From NCBI GenBank assembly GCA_027575805.1, contig JANBPU010000114.1, forward strand, positions 1-51,921: a stretch of DNA of 51,921 nt. Direction: 5' to 3'. Positions 21,721 through 33,556 of the stretch are shown here, piece by piece (within the stretch, counting starts at the first letter, position 1; every line of letters starts with the position of its first letter). This stretch comes from Mycoemilia scoparia (taxonomy: Eukaryota > Kickxellomycota > Kickxellomycetes > Kickxellales > Kickxellaceae). The notes beneath the pieces are model-generated. The model worked only from the letters and a program-made list of their open reading frames with translations, ran no database searches and was not told where the DNA came from. Made by a program: the position numbers and the translations under genes.

Positions 21721-21858
21721 GGACGGAATTCACAAGCTTTGGGCAAAATTTGCTCCCCCCGCCAAGAAATTGCATATGAAATGGCTGATGATAGGGGGGA
21801 AATTTCAAGACCCATTTTGTCTCTTTCATGCCTGATCACTAGTGAAATCTTGCCATAT
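21717..21858 (+). repeat. Family B repeat, copy B8 (tandem with B7)
   Basis: Starts ATATGGACGGAATTCACAAG, has GGCAAAATTTGCTCCCC, GCATATGAAATGGCTGATG and GCCTGATCACTAGTG, and ends AAATCTTGCCATAT. The right end is the family consensus. Confidence 0.78.
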
Positions 21859-22973
21859 AGTGTGTGTACTATGCACAGATACGTAATGTCCAGAACATCA
21901 CTGTAAATCATCATATCAGGAAAAATAAACACAATATATATTAATTTGCATTTTATTCTTTGTTTGGATGACGATCATTAAATGTCCAACTGACCTTTCA
22001 AACGAATTAATCGCAAGAAATATTATAGGAACAAGTTTGCCACTATCTCGATTAGTTTTTTCTCGCCCACCAGCAGTTACCTAACCATCAAGCCATCAAA
22101 CTAGCTGGGGGTTGTACTGACTATTGTTTTGTATGACAATGGCATGGGAATCACAAATATCCCTTACATATTATTATATCCTGCCATTGTATGTAGGAAA
22201 AGAAAGAGAGATGATCTTTGGATGAATGCCCAGCCGGTTCAATACATCATGAACGAATGAAATGCAAGCTTAAAGAGTTTTAGTGTGTTTGTATGAATAG
22301 AAATATCTTTAATATTAATATATTATAGCCAATCCTCTCGTCATTGTGTCTTCTTTGCCTCTTGTCTTTTTGAGAACCCACTAAATGATCTGCTATAATA
22401 AACCATACCTACACACTGGCTAATCTCAACTCTTTAATTTGTTAAAACTGCGTAGTTGCCACGCAAGTGTATGTCATACCCCCATATATATTCATATTCT
22501 CAGGCTTCTTTGTGAATGAGCGACAGAGCGTAATAGGAAACCATGGACAGAAGAGAGTAGCTGATAAGCAAAGAGCAGCTGCTATAGATAGGTTTCGCAG
22601 TCGTAGACTTGAACATGTGATTTGGCTAGTAGTAAAATAGATGGAAAAGTCCTCGGATGGGCAAAGAAGTTCCAGAGCTTGACCAAATGTGAGGTGGTTG
22701 GTTCTTAAGACAAGGGCGATTGGCTGTGCAAAAACCGAGCCTCCCACTGTTGATTTACATCTGAAGTAGACCACCAGCCCCTCTCCTTCATCCTTAACAG
22801 AGCAGCAGCAGCATCAGTATTTGATTGTTTACTCCTATAATGGTTGCCATTTTTCTTTATAGAAAAAAAAAGCAATTCAGCTTTTGGTTGCTGTTTCAGT
22901 ATTATGCAGCCTATTAGTGTAGACAATCGACCAAAGTATGTGGATGTATGGGTTCTATGTGAGCGAGCGAGTG
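21859..22973. other. Intergenic DNA, no supported gene
   Basis: A minus-strand frame at 22442-22774 is open for 110 codons but shows no domain, no typical composition and no matching promoter, so I leave it uncalled. Confidence 0.4.
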
Positions 22974-23119
22974 ATATGGCCAAAGTTCACAAGGCTTTGG
23001 GCAAATACGTCCCCAGGAGTTGCATATCAAATATCTGGTGATTGGGCCAAAATCTGATGATGAGGGCCCACTTCTGCCTACTACCATAGATTCGATCACT
23101 AGCGAAATCTTCCAGTATG
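22974..23119 (+). repeat. Family B repeat, copy B9
   Basis: Starts ATATGGCCAAAGTTCACAAG, has CCCCAGGAGTTGCATATC, TGATTGGGCCAAAATCTGAT and GATTCGATCACTAGCG, and ends AAATCTTCCAGTAT. One of the best-kept copies. Confidence 0.85.
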
Positions 23120-24572
23120 TATTATGATATCGGAGTCTTTTCAGTGTTCTATAGTTCCGTTAATTTTCTCGGAACTGTAAATTGGCTGGTTGGCTGGCTG
23201 GTTAGTTAATACACTTGCATACATGCACATCTTAGGTCATTATCCCAAAGAGAGGCTGTTGTGATGCGTTGATTGATTGATCAGGACCATAGAGAAAAAT
23301 TGCTGCCAATGAATAGGGCTGGGACTGCGCAAACCTAAATACAACTATCAAATGCTGTGTCAGCGATTCCTGGTCGGAGTTGAGACAACTTTGTGTACAT
23401 TCTTCGCCACTGTTCCGTAGCCAACTCCATCACTCTTCCCCTCGTAAATAGCAGTGACAGGTGCGCTATTTTCTCAATCTTGTGCTAAAACTCAAAAGGT
23501 GTTATAAAATGATCAAAGGTTTAAGCACAGTTTTGATAACTGGTCATTTGATTGATTGCTCAAGCTCCACCTAGTTGGTCATAGCAGCAACAACGCTTTC
23601 CGGCAATCCTAGTTGATTAGTTCCATCACAGAAGACAAAACAATGGTTTGTATTCTTTTACTTTTTCACCTGACATCGTTGCTATTGGCTCTGGTGGTGA
23701 AGGCGCTATAGGCACTGGTAGTGTGTTTATAGACGTTGGTTCGGCACAGGAAGCAGATGGCGGTGTGACACTCTTATGAGGTCTCTCCTGCTGGTCAGCG
23801 ACGGGCTGTGGCTAGTGTCTTGCGTCCCTGGTATCTGGTTGGAGTCTTGATTGGCAAGCAGAGGGAGATAATACTGGTGTCGAGGCTATGACAACAGTAT
23901 TATTCCCAAAATGCTGACATGTGCCAGCTATTGCAGCATCCGGTTTTAGAAAGTGCCATGGAAGCCACACACTTCCAAACCCCAGGGATGACATAGTTGA
24001 GCAGCAGCAACAGCAACCCGGAAACTGATGGGTGCAACAGAATCCGATCAAGGGTCGTTGGCTGTGAGAGTGAGAGAGATTTTGGCTTTATTTGTCCCAG
24101 AAATAAACCTGATTTGAGACTTACATCCAGCAGTGCCATTTGAGAACCCAGATGATTTCCATAGATAAAGACAAGGCAAACTATCTGACGTATTAAAAGG
24201 ATTCAAGTATCACTAACCACTGACATTGTGATCCTGGTGATACTTATTGTAGCAGTGCTTGTGCTTAACAACTAGATTTCTTGTGCTCCTGGCACTGTGG
24301 AAATGCCTGATAGCCATACATTTCAAATCCCATTGAAACAATCAAAGACGACGAACCCTTAGTCTATTCTGTTTTTGTGATCCTCCACCTCCACACTCAC
24401 ACTCGCCCACACCCCGTGCGAGCGGACACACGTACAAGAGAGGTGAGCTTCTTTGCTACAGTTTGTTTGTTTGTTCAAGCATTGGCTATGCGCCGCCTTC
24501 ATCTTGAATATATGCTATACGCGGCTTGCTTTTTGTTGGGCGCATATAGTTTCACGACGTCGTTTTCAAAAG
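23120..24572. other. Intergenic DNA with a weak proline/serine-rich minus-strand trace
   Basis: On the minus strand, parts of 23640-24140 stay open in shifting frames and read Pro/Ser/Thr-rich (for example PPEPIATMSGEKVKEYK). No single frame is long, no introns restore one, and no domain is seen. It could be a decayed gene or chance. The right part is the promoter of the P5 ATPase gene. Confidence 0.35.
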
Positions 24573-24580
24573 CTATATAA
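24573..24580 (+). promoter_or_regulatory. Core promoter and CT-rich leader of the P5 ATPase gene
   Basis: CTATATAA at 24573-24580 is followed by a long pyrimidine-rich tract (24590-25200). A good donor, GTAAGC, sits at 24781 after CCCTGCTCTA, and a good acceptor, CCATAG, ends at 25634, nine bases before the ATG at 25644. A 5' UTR intron of about 850 nt is therefore likely, though inferred only from splice signals. Confidence 0.45.
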
Positions 24581-25643
24581 CCGACCCTATCTTCCTTCAC
24601 CCGTCGTCCCTTAACTGTTCTCGCACTACGGCAGGATTTCAATTTATTTTTTACTATTACTACTGCCTATCTCTGCTTATATTTTTTCCATATCTGCTGA
24701 GCTTCTCTTCGGCTGTTTATTTTTTATTTGTTGGGTTTTTATCCGGATTTCGTTTTACTCTGGACTGTGGCCCTGCTCTAGTAAGCATCCTTCTTTATTT
24801 CTCACCACACACACACACACTCTCTCTCTCCCTCGGTGTCTTTGGTTGGCCTAAACGCCGCTGTTACTTGTGTTGTCTATTATATATACATATAAATAGA
24901 TATAGACAGCTGGCTGTCTTTCCACCATTCCTAAACGATTAGATACTTCCCGAATATATCACGTACCATACCAGCAACCAAGAGTTCTCCATATACCTCA
25001 GCTAACATTGCTATCGTTTTCTGGCTTCTTCTATCTTTTTGCTGCTAGGTCTTATTATACACACACGCATATACATACATAACCCATTCGATCGATATAC
25101 GCGCTTATACAAGCAGCACCTCTCCTTCTCTGTTACTCTCTTGCTTGCTTGTTTACTAACACCAACAAGTTTTATTTGACTTCATCTTTCCGCTTCCACA
25201 TCTGTGCAATCCTGTGCTTTCTAATCGCAATAAGTAGTAGTAAGTATTGTAGTATAGCCTTACGATGCTCCACACTCAAAAAACCAATTATGATGATAAT
25301 ACTAGTATTTTATCCATTCAATAAGTAGTAATGCATGCATACACAAGATCCAATGATAGAAATGATCAATTGCCTTTGTATTCATTCTGCTGCTTTAATG
25401 GATTGAGGCTGTCATCATTTTTGCAAATCCTCAACTCCTCCTTTATTTTGAGACCCACAACTTCATCCTATTCTAAGGAATAGGATTTGTTTGTTGTGCA
25501 TGTATATATATCTCTCTCTCACTCTCCCCTACTATTGTTGTATCAGCAAAGTCTCCAACACACACGCATATATATGCCTATTGACAATCATTGAATATTA
25601 ACTGTATTGTGTTACATCAAAAATATGACCATAGACACATACC

Positions 25644-28600
25644 ATGATTATCCCCAAGACCATCGCTTCTGGTCTTGGGTTGGCTGCTGCCTTGATTGCC
25701 ATTGGCTTGCCCCCAGCCAGCGCAAACAATAACTGGAGTACTGGTAAGTGCCTCTTCATTCCGTAATTGTCTGTCTGTCTGTCTGTCTTTCTATGGCTCT
25801 ATTACTCTTCCTCACCCTCTCTCTCTTCCCCTGTCCTTGGGTAAATCATGGTGCACGTGAGGACCTTTGTCCTCACTTGAATGAATTGGAGTGCTGGATG
25901 ACTTGACCAATGATAGACTATCTATCCACCTATTGCAAAATAAAACTAAAAAATTGAATACAAGTTCCTTATACCCTTTATCTAATTTTATTACATTCTA
26001 CCCAATCATTTATAGTAAACCAGGTCGACGAAAAGGGAAATGCCTGTCCTCTTGATGATAAACCTGACGTGGTTTGTCCGGCTGTTTGTGTTACTCAGCT
26101 TTCGGACTGCCCTCAGTCCCTAGTCCCCTCATGTCCCAATAACCAAGAGTTTTGTGCTGATGGTCAATGCCACGACCAGTGTACTGATGATCTTCAGGCC
26201 AAAAACCCTTGCCATTGTGAGCGCTCGGGAAAAAAGCTTCCTGATCAAGCCATTGCCCTCATACCTTGTATGTCCATTGGCAATGTCACAATTCATCAAT
26301 ACAAGTCTTGGGATAAGAAAGCACAGACTTTTGAAACCTGTGCTGGCGAAGCAAACATTGCCAATACTGGCGATATAGGCGTTTGGGGTACTGACTGGGA
26401 TAGCTCTGTCATTTGGGCTCAGTGCCCAAAGGCTCCACAAAAGATGTATAGTTTTGATGAAAAGATGTGGATTGCTGTCTTTTCGATCATTGGAATCGTT
26501 GCCTTTTTGAGCTTTGCTTGGACTCTTCTTAAGCTTTTCTTGGAGCGCAAGGTTCGTGCTTACTACCGTGGTCAGAAGAGGCCAGCTTCTGGCTCTAACT
26601 CCGGAAACGGAAATGGAGATGCAGGTGCCTCTAAGTTTAAGGATGGTGATATCGATAGCGAAAACTCTCACTTGACTCTTGATCTTGCCAAGAAGGGTGA
26701 GAAGGGATCTGGATCCTCTACTCCTCCACCACAGGATAATATCTTTGATACCGATGATGTCCAGCTCCGTGGCTACCGCAACAACTTCTTTGGCACCTTC
26801 CTGTGCATCGTCTTCTATCTCTTCTCTGCATTCTGGATCTGTTACATGGCTGTTCTTTGCGCTGATTACTATGGAAGTCTTCCTGCCCCTAACGATTATG
26901 AGTTTGCTCTATCACACGGAGACAGCACCTTGGGTAAGCAAACATTCATTGTTATCTGGGTCCTCGTAGTCATATGGTTTGTATGCCTCAATGTTTACAA
27001 GAACCGTCTCCGCAACTTCATGCGCATCCAGACACTTCCCGCTGATGGTCACTATGTTCGTGTTGAACGCAAGGTTGAGGCTGAGATCATGTTGGAGGAA
27101 AAGAGCTTCCTTCTTGATGCTGTTCGTCGCTGTGAAAAATTCATGCGCTGGTTTACTGGCTGGACTGTCCAGCTTACCACCTGTCCCTTGAAGAAGACTG
27201 GTCAGGGTCGTCTCTACTTCACTTACCAGTGCACTCGTTATGTCTACAACGAATCAACTAACCAGTTCGACCCCTACTCCTTCAACCTTGGCTCCAAGAA
27301 TGCTGAAATTCTTAGCCAGGCTGATGGTCTAAGTACTGAGGAGGCACTCCTACGTGCAGAGCTTGTTGGCCCCAACTTCATTGAGGTCAATGTCCCAAGC
27401 ATCCCCATGGCCTTTGCACTCGAATTCATGTCCTTCTTCTACCTTTATCAGGCTCTCATCCTCTGGCTGTTCTACTACTATGCCTACTATCAAGTCGGTC
27501 TTGTCAACACTGGTGTCATTCTCCTTTCTGCCTTCATAAAGGTAGTTATCCGCATCATCTCTGAGCGCAGAGTCAAGCGCATGGCTGAGCACGATGACCA
27601 GATTGAGGTTTTGCGTGATGGTGAATGGGTAAAGAAGAGTACTCGAGCTTTGGTTCCTGGTGATGTCATTGTCATTGAAAAGGGAATGCACATGTCCTGT
27701 GATGCCACCATCCTTTCAGGAAACATCGTTGTTGATGAGTCTTCTTTGACTGGCGAAGCTCTGCCAATCCGCAAGTTCCCAATCCGCATGGACCAGGGTA
27801 ACTATGATCGCGAGGGGTCTGGAAAGATGAACACTCTTTTCAGTGGTACTACTATCTCACAAGTCAGTGCCACTCCACAAGTAACCGGCGATCTTTTGGC
27901 CAATGATCGTGTCATTGCTATTGTACAGCTCACTGGTACCTCTACCGATAAGGGCAAGCTCATCCAGAAGATTCTGTTCCCCGCACCCGTCTCCTTCATT
28001 TTCAACGAGCAGCTCAAGGTCGTCATTATCATCCTCATGTGCTATGCTATTATTATCATGGGCCTCGCTATCTTCTTTTATGCTAGTGACTCTGTTGCCA
28101 CCTGGTTCTATGGTATGTTTTGTGTCTCCCAGCTTCTCAGTCCTCTCCTCCCTGCTGCATTGGTCATGGGTCAGTCGCTTGCTACATGGAGACTTCGCCA
28201 CAAGAAAATCTTTTGTGTGGATCCACCGCGTATCATCATTGCTGGTAAGGTTCAGATCTTCTGTTTCGACAAGACTGGTACTCTTACCAAGGAAGGTCTT
28301 GAGTTCTTTGGTGGTCAGCCAATCGTCCCCGATGACAGCTCCAAGGACGTTTCTGCTACCAAGTTTGAGCATCACAAAGAGAACTACAATGAGCTGAATC
28401 CACTGATGCGTATGGCCATTGGTGGCTGTCACGCAGTTACTGATTTGAATGGACAGCTTATTGGTAACCCGGTCGATATTGAGCAGTTCCGTGCTACTGG
28501 ATGGACTATCAGTGACGATGCCGGTGAATATGTTGACACTCTCATTCCTTCTGAGGACTCCCCTGATTCCTCTCCCATCCATGTTATCAAGCGCTTTGAA

Positions 28601-30265
28601 TTCGTCCATGCTCGTATGTCCATGTCCGTTGCTATCCTCGACCCCACCACTGGCCATGTCCACATCTTCGTCAAGGGCTCCTTCGAAAAGGTCCGTGAGT
28701 TGGCTGATCCCAACTCTGCTCCTGCTGACTACGACCAGGCTACTAGCAAGTTGGCGCGCGAGGGATGCTACGTCTTGGCTCTTGCTCACCGTGATCTTGG
28801 CGCTATCGATCCTCTTACAATCCGTGAATGGTCTCGTGATGAATTGGAAAAGGATTGCTCTATGCTTGGCTTGCTCGTGTTCAAGAATAAGCTTAAGCCC
28901 GATACCACTGAAGCCATTGGTGAGCTCAAATCTGGCAATACTCGCACTGTTATGATCACTGGTGATACTGCTCTTACTGGTGTATACATTGCTAGACAAT
29001 GTGGTATGGTTCCTGAGGGCAATCGTGTATTGCTTGCTGATGTCAACAAGAAAACCAACGAGATTGAGTGGACCGATGTTGACTCCCAAGAGATTGTTGA
29101 GGACTTCAGTTCTCAGATGAGTGGTGTTGGTGAGGATGGCTGGCCAAATGTCGAACTTGCCATGACTGGAAAGGCCTTCAACCAATTTGACGAAATGGGC
29201 GTCCTTCCTGATATCCTCCTCAATACCCGTGTGTTTGCTCGTATGACTCCTAACGACAAGGTCCGTTGTGTTCAGCTCCACATGGCCAGAGGCATTACGG
29301 CTATGTGTGGTGACGGTGGTAATGATTGTGGTGCTCTTCGTGCTTCTCATGCTGGCCTCGCTCTCTCTGATGCTGAAGCTTCTATTGTATCTCCATTCAG
29401 CTCTTCCAACCGCTCTGTTATGTCTTGTGTCGAACTCATCCGTCAAGCTCGTGCTGGTCTGGCCACTTCCTTTGCTGGATACAAGTTTATGATCCTTTAT
29501 GGCCAGACCATGGCAATGCTTAAGGTCAACACCTTCTACTTTGCAATTTCCGTCTCTCAACCACTGTGGATCTTCATTGATGCCATTATCACTGTCACTA
29601 TAGCTGGTGCTATTGCATTCTCTCCACCAGCAAAGAAGCTTGCTGCCTATCGTCCTACTGCTCGTATCCTTGGACCCCAGACCCTTTCATCCACAATTGG
29701 GCTTGTCCTAATCAACTGGATCTATGTTATTGGCGGGTGGTTCTGGCTCTTCTCACAACACTGGTACCGCTGCAACCAATTTGACTCTAGTGGAGTTGAC
29801 TTGACCAAGTGGTATCTTCTTGGTGACAACTTCGAGGCTCAAACTCTTGCCTTCATCTGCTTGTTCCAGTTCGTCCATAATGGATTTGTGTGCAACTTTG
29901 GCCACTACTACCGTCGCCCATTCTTCCGCAACTATGTTCTCATTGTCATTTGGGCCGCCTTTGTTGCAATTATCTCTATTGCATTGCTTGCTAACCCCAA
30001 CAGGCTTGGCTGCTGGATGCGTCTAAACTGTGGTGATCCCGATGTCCTTAAAGACCTTGGCTACTCAGTGCCTGTTACTGTTGAAAAATACAACAACGAG
30101 ATTCACCACAACGTTATGCCAACTGAAGCTCGCTGGAAACTGTGGGGAATCTGTATCAGCAACATGGTTGCTGTTGTTGTTTGGGAGCTCATCGTTGTCC
30201 TTTACCCAGTAAGAAACTGGCTCAGACAGAAGCGTCCCCTCCGTCGTCTTAAGCTAAAGTTATAA
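25644..30265 (+). CDS. P5-type ATPase with N-terminal Cys-rich ectodomain
   Basis: Two exons, 25644-25743 and 26016-30265, give 1449 aa. Exon 1 encodes a signal peptide (MIIPKTIASGLGLAAALIAI, then GLPPASA). A Cys-rich lumenal or extracellular domain of about 150 residues follows (CPAVCVTQLSDC, FCADGQCHDQC, PCHCERSG), then the first membrane segment (IAVFSIIGIVAFLSFAWTLL). P-type motifs are complete: actuator LTGEA with Glu614, phosphorylation site DKTGTLT with Asp785, ITGDTA, FARMTPNDK, and hinge GDGGND at 1132-1137. The M4 region reads SPLLPAALVMGQ (from 742), close to but not the PPALP of P5B pumps. The phosphorylation-loop context CFDKTGTLTKEGLEFFG also favours P5B (ATP13A2-like, endolysosomal polyamine or cation transport). 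Around six hydrophobic segments follow the ATPase core. Codon use is more GC-rich and regular than in neighbours, which suggests strong expression. The substrate is not known. Confidence 0.92.
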
Positions 30266-30840
30266 ATAAGTCGACTTCCTTTTTACTGTTGTTTATTTAT
30301 ATTTTGTCTGATTATGAACAGGTTAACAAAATTAGTCTTATTTTTTAGTTTTATTTAACAGTTAGTTAATATTGTTGCCCAATATCCTTAATTTAACATC
30401 TAAAATCTAAAATTATTTCCATAGATTCAAGTATAAAATTCAAGTTGTTTTACTAGTAAACTTTCACCCTTCAAAAATAATCACCCATATGTGGCATACA
30501 AGCTACCTTCAGAGGAGTACTAAAATGCTTAATCATCAGTATTTTTGGGTCTGTTTTTGTATGGGTGGACTTTTTAGCATACTAGCCAGCCTGCTCACTT
30601 TATATGGATTGAGTCTGCCATGTATGCGTGTGTAATCTCAAACATAATCGTCATCACTGGCTGATTGACTTTTTGACAATCGTCTCTACTTTACGGTCAC
30701 GGATCATATTAAAGCCCGGACCAGGCTTCTAAATTTTGTCATGTGCACGATTTTAGGCCCGAATCTTCATGTGGATGTGTAATGTTCTTTTTTGTTTCTA
30801 CTACTACTGCTCTGCTATTGTCATTGTTGCTATTGCTTCC
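30266..30840. other. Intergenic DNA
   Basis: The 3' flank of the ATPase, the partial element A7 and the promoter of the dehydrogenase gene. No other gene seen. Confidence 0.5.
30443..30490 (+). repeat. Family A element, right-end fragment A7
   Basis: Only TACTAGTAAACTTTCACCC and TTCAAAAATAATCACCCATAT remain. They match the right end of A5 and A10. The left half is missing. Confidence 0.72.
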
Positions 30841-30848
30841 TATAAATA
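30841..30848 (+). promoter_or_regulatory. TATA box of the HSDL2-like gene
   Basis: TATAAATA, 120 bp before the ATG at 30961. The start context is AACAACCATGTCG. Confidence 0.55.
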
Positions 30849-30960
30849 AAAGCCCCACACAAATCCTTCGTATCTATTAGTTCTGCCTATCATCCCTTGG
30901 TCTTGTGCTTTTTATTTTTTCTCTATAAAAACATTATTAAACCCGCAACAATAAACAACC

Positions 30961-32598
30961 ATGTCGCTTAACGGAAAGGTCATACTTATTACTGGGGGGT
31001 CTCGTGGAATTGGCAAGGAAATTGCAATTCGTGCTGCCCAGGACGGTGCCAAAGTGGCCATTTTGGCTAAAACAGCAGAGCCTCATCCCAAGGTAGGCAC
31101 CAATAGCACGGGCCATGCATCTCTTGATCTTCTTTCGGCTCCAATTTCTCTATATCATTTCCTTAGCGTATTGGATCCTGGAACGGGGCTCATGAAGCCT
31201 GACCACTTCTCACTTGATACACATGCCCCCTCACCCCTAATCCAGTGAAGTGTATGTACTAAGTTCTTGTTTGGATTTGTATAGTTGCCTGGAACGATAT
31301 TCAGTGCGGCTAGAGAGATCGAGCAAGCTGGAGGCAAGGCGCTTCCAATCCAGTGTGATATCCGCGACGAAGATCAAGTCAAGTCTGCGATCCAAAAGGT
31401 CGCTCAGAAGTTTGGTGGTATCGATATTCTTATCAACAATGGCAAGCATCCAATTCATTCACTTGTATCGCCTATCGCTATCAGCTCCTAACAGCACTGA
31501 TTTAATACCATAGCATCGGCCATCTCTCTGACTGACACTGAACACACGTCCGTCAAGAAGTATGATCTCATGCACCAGATCAATGCTCGTGGAACTTGGA
31601 TGATCTCAAAGGTAATTTACAGCGATTGCTATGTTCAGCTATATTGCGACTTTACGATACTAGTCAATAAGGGAATCGCAACCCGGCTTTAACGCACCTC
31701 TTGCCGAATCATTCTGCTATAGTACTGCATCCCTCACCTCAAGAAGAGCTCGAACCCACACATCTTGAACATGTCGTCACCATTGAGCATGGAATCTAAG
31801 TGGTTTTCCGGAAATGTTGCATATACTATGGCCAAGTAAGTCAAAGCCCCACTTAATATACACACGTCTCACAAAGGAATGGGGTGCAGCTTAGCCAATA
31901 TTCTCTCCACTACATACGATGTTAGGTACGGAATGTCAATGTGTGTTCTGGGCATGTCAGAAGAGCTCAAGAAATACAAAATCGCAGTAAACGCACTTTG
32001 GCCCATGACGATCATCGAAACAGCTGCTATGCAAGCAATTGGAGGCCAAGACCAAATTCCAAAGAGAAAACCAGCCATTATGGCAGATGCGGCCCACTGG
32101 ATTTTGACCCAGGACAGCACAAAGCACACGTAAGTATTGCTACACACATCTCAATTGTCGTGTTCTGTGTGTTAAATATTCTCAAATCCTAAATGTATAT
32201 CATTCATCATCCATCCCATCCTCCTTTGCTTGTATTGAAGATATGCACCAGAACATTTGTGTGCATCCAGATACACGCAAACAATCCATTTTATATCCCC
32301 TATCCCCTCCCCTCCCCTCCCCCCTTTTTTTCTGTGGTACTGCTGCTAACAACAACTAAATGCATGATATATTTGCTGCCTATGTATGTGTAGTGGCCAG
32401 TTCTTTATGGATGAGTTGCTGTTGCGCAGAATCGGTGTCACGGACTTTGAAAAGTACAATACCATTCCCGGAACTAAACTTGAGGATATCGGCCCCGATT
32501 TTTTACTGGATGACAATGATGTTAAGGAAGTGTTAAGACTTCGTCAAATTGAAGAGGATCGTAAAACGAAAAATAATGGGTTGCAAAGCAAATTGTAG
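30961..32598 (+). CDS. HSDL2-like short-chain dehydrogenase/reductase
   Basis: Six exons: 30961-31092, 31285-31441, 31514-31611, 31723-31835, 31926-32129 and 32394-32598, giving 302 aa. The cofactor motif TGGSRGIG is at 11-18, DILINN with ASAISL at about 90-101, and the active-site set at Ser147/Ser148, Tyr163 and Lys167 (NMSSPL and AYTMAK). The stretch YGMSMCVLGMSEE, NALWPMTIIETAAM and the C-terminal GPDFLLDD match the hydroxysteroid-dehydrogenase-like 2 group, a peroxisomal or mitochondrial NAD(P)-dependent SDR of unclear substrate. Animal HSDL2 carries a C-terminal SCP2 lipid-carrier domain; here the protein stops after the SDR part. The C-terminal SKL tripeptide is a canonical peroxisomal PTS1 signal. 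Intron 2 has a GC donor (AATG then GCAAGC) instead of GT; only this choice restores NNASAISL. Confidence 0.9.
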
Positions 32599-33053
32599 CT
32601 TTTTCTGTTGTTTTTTTTGTCCCTCAATGTCGTCCGCCTATATGTGGGGGCACAAACACTCGCTGCTAGTTAGTAAGTTTTGGAGGGGAGACTAGTTTTT
32701 AAATATACTTTTCTTTATTTTTACATTTGCTTTTATATATCTATATAGTTCTAAAAGAAAAGAACCATCCTTATAAATCGAGTGAATTGTGTGTAAACTT
32801 AAATAGTAGCATGGCGTATAATCTTTAACACACAATTTGAGTCCTATGGAATTGTTTGATAGTAGCTATGAGGGGCAGTATTGGCCCAGCAATAAATAGA
32901 TAAATATGGTAAATTGTCACGAATGTTCACAGGACAACTCGGCCTCATTAATTGATGTGGCTATGCATAGTTTGCATGGAAACCAACATTCCGCATTGTA
33001 AATCTCGTATCAAGTAAATCCATGTTCAAAATTCGATACCAATGAGTTCAAAA

Positions 33054-33086
<33 letters not shown>

Positions 33087-33360
33087 TCTCTCTCCATGAT
33101 AAGTAATAAAGTGGGATTGCCTATAGAAAACAATGCTATTCAATGCCACCACCAACTGGGCACATGCACCACTGTTAATCTATCTATATGTATCCAATCA
33201 ATCTATAAATCTATATCATCTGCTCTTATTTGTACCTTATTATTTTTGTTTATAGGCCTTTTTTTGAATGAGAATTTAGAATTATGTTTACGCAAACACA
33301 GCAGTCTCTAACCTGCTTGCTCTCTACCACTACCAAGGACAAAAGAAAAATCAAAGTGCA
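32599..33360. other. Intergenic DNA
   Basis: Contains a (CT)n tract at about 33054-33080 followed by poly-T. A weak family B-like similarity near 32905-33000 was noted but is not convincing. No gene seen. Confidence 0.45.
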
Positions 33361-33502
33361 TTTGGCCAGGTTTCTCATGCCACCTTATAGTAGACAAAAG
33401 GGGCTCCCAGGAATTGCATGGCAAATCGGCCTGTGATTGGGCCAAATCCTGGGATCCATTTCAGCCTACCTTGCATTTTATCATTAGTCAAATCTCACCA
33501 TT
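33361..33502 (+). repeat. Family B repeat, copy B10
   Basis: CATTTGGCCAGGTTTCTC, GGCTCCCAGGAATTGCATGG, GATTGGGCCAAATCCTGG and TCATTAGTCAAATCTCACC in family order. Confidence 0.68.
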
Positions 33503-33505
33503 AAT

Positions 33506-33556
33506 CTAGTCTAGTCTAGTCTAGTCTAGTCTAAGCCATTATGAGGAGGAGGAGGA
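33506..33556. repeat. (CTAGT)n and (GAG)n microsatellites
   Basis: A pentanucleotide CTAGT repeat of about five units ends at about 33533 and is followed within ten bases by GAGGAGGAGGAGG. The array begins directly at the right end of repeat B10. Confidence 0.85.

Noticed and set aside
22442..22774. 110-codon minus-strand ORF
   Set aside because: No promoter, domain, signal peptide or splice context. Its overlap with another open frame suggests chance.
23640..24140. Pro/Ser-rich minus-strand coding trace
   Set aside because: The frame shifts several times and no introns repair it. Kept only as a note in the intergenic entry.
27857..29560. 567-codon minus-strand ORF
   Set aside because: It is the shadow of the P5 ATPase exon, caused by its strong codon bias.
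32900..33020. Possible thirteenth family B copy
   Set aside because: Only scattered words match (TTCACAGG, GCATGG) and the order is not convincing.
33042..33311. 89-codon + ORF starting in a CT microsatellite
   Set aside because: Ser/Leu run produced by the CT repeat; no further support.
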